Notes under the pieces: model-generated
Databases searched by the model: none
What the model saw: the letters and a program-made list of their open reading frames with translations, nothing else
What the model was told of the DNA's origin: nothing
In this document: positions 6,294 to 7,049 of the stretch, piece after piece
Position numbering within the stretch: position 1 is the first letter of the stretch
Layout: each line of letters opens with the position of its first letter
Translations under genes and position numbers: made by a program
NCBI GenBank assembly: GCA_030609125.1
Contig: JAUWCW010000100.1
Coordinates: forward strand, 1 to 7,049
DNA: 7,049 nucleotides
Direction of reading: 5' to 3'
DNA from: JAUWCW01 sp030609125 [NCBI: Candidatus Rokuibacteriota bacterium]
GTDB taxonomy: Bacteria > JAUVQV01

Positions 6294-7049
6294 ATGGCAG
6301 ACGAAGTCGGCGGCAAGCCGGCGAAAGAGTCCTTCGAGGAGCACGCCCCTCTCTCATCCGGCGCCTCATCCCGGGAAGACCACCTCAGACTGGAGCTGGG
6401 AAAGATCGTCGGTCGGGCCGTCGAGACCGGCGGCGGGGGCGTCCCGACAGGGAAGGGTCTCGAGGCGGATGAGAGACTGCGGGGCCTGGATTCCGACCTG
6501 GACTGCCGGGATGTCTACCGTGAGTTCGTCGAGCAGTCCAACGACGCCATGTACGTCGTCGATCTTTTCGGCAATTTCCGGTTTGTGAACCGCATGGCCT
6601 CGAAGCTCATCGGGCATCCGGAGGAGGATCTTCTCGGCAGGAGCATAGCCCGGTTCCTCTATCCCGAAGGGGTCAGGAAGGTGATATCCATCATTGCCAC
6701 CTTGATGAGAGGGAGGGAGGTCCACCCTCTCGAGCTCACCATAAGAACGGTTCACGGCGACAGGCTGGTGGAGTTGAAAACCACCCTGGTCAGAAGAGGA
6801 GAGTTTCCCATCGGGATTCTCGGTGTTGCCAGGGACGTGACGATGAGGGGGGAGGCCGAAAGAACGCCGGGCGAGGAGGAGGCGCTGCGCGAGAGCGAGA
6901 GGAAATACCGCCGGCTCATCAGGGACATCCCGGTCGTCACCTGGACCTCCGACGGTGAGGGGAAAACAATCTTCATCAGCCCCAACGTGACCAGGGTCTG
7001 CGGCTTCACCCCGGAGGAGATCTACGAGGGCGGCCACGAACTCTTTATG
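6294..7049 (+). CDS. PAS-domain sensor protein, probably a histidine kinase; N-terminal part
   Basis: The frame stays open for 252 codons to the right edge, with no stop. Residues 1-72 are hydrophilic with no recognised domain. Residues about 75-183 form a full PAS domain: YREFVEQSNDAMYVVD, then FRFVNRMASKLIGHPEEDLLG, ending in the usual GILGVARDVT. A charged linker with the typical EEEALRESERKYRRLI pattern (195-209) leads into a second PAS domain (VVTWTSDGEGKTIFISPN, then CGFTPEEIYEGG), which the edge cuts. No signal peptide or membrane segment is visible, so the sensing part is probably cytoplasmic. No residue clearly marks a haem or flavin ligand. In bacteria this arrangement most often leads to a histidine kinase, and less often to a GGDEF/EAL or sigma54-activator output, but the output domain is outside the window. 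It follows rimO by 86 bp and appears to have its own promoter. Confidence 0.93.
   Translation, partial: MADEVGGKPAKESFEEHAPLSSGASSREDHLRLELGKIVGRAVETGGGGVPTGKGLEADERLRGLDSDLDCRDVYREFVEQSNDAMYVVDLFGNFRFVNRMASKLIGHPEEDLLGRSIARFLYPEGVRKVISIIATLMRGREVHPLELTIRTVHGDRLVELKTTLVRRGEFPIGILGVARDVTMRGEAERTPGEEEALRESERKYRRLIRDIPVVTWTSDGEGKTIFISPNVTRVCGFTPEEIYEGGHELFM

Noticed and set aside
6366-7037. A 223-codon minus-strand open frame at the right end.
   Set aside because: The + strand here encodes clear PAS domains behind a strong ribosome binding site. The minus frame is in register with it and has no motif.

Overview
The window is GC-rich bacterial chromosome with every supported gene on the + strand and very little non-coding DNA. 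The codon choice (leucine TTA/CTA and serine TCA are almost absent), strong Shine-Dalgarno sites, a Sec-type exported protein and a PAS-type sensor fit a high-GC Gram-negative bacterium. The gene set and style look most like a member of the former Deltaproteobacteria (Desulfobacterota), but that placement is inference from memory of the families and not a search result.

Layout. Bases 1-81 are the last 26 codons of carA, the glutaminase subunit of carbamoyl-phosphate synthetase. A 179-residue exported protein with a PsbP/Mog1-like look follows, with its ATG overlapping the carA stop by one base. Four bases after it comes complete carB (625-3840, 1071 aa). After an 88-bp gap is a 296-residue protein that joins a STAS-like N-terminal domain to a GHKL ATPase domain (3929-4819). 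Five bases later rimO begins (4825-6207, 460 aa), encoding the radical-SAM methylthiotransferase of ribosomal protein S12. An 86-bp intergenic region holds a good sigma70-type promoter, two perfect palindromes and a near-ideal ribosome binding site. It leads into a PAS-domain sensor gene that runs off the right edge (6294-7049, first 252 codons).

How the genes fit together. carA, the exported protein and carB are packed as one transcription unit. CarA and CarB together make carbamoyl phosphate for pyrimidine and arginine synthesis. The role of the exported protein is unknown. The STAS/GHKL gene and rimO are nearly contiguous and may be read with carB, since no terminator is visible between them. 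The PAS gene probably starts its own unit, because its promoter sits across the rimO stop codon.

No mobile element, CRISPR array, tRNA or rRNA was seen, and nothing here amounts to a clear new multi-gene system. The points most worth a second look are the STAS/GHKL fusion without a phospho-acceptor, a ten-G run inside rimO, the exported protein between carA and carB, and the palindrome-rich promoter of the PAS gene.
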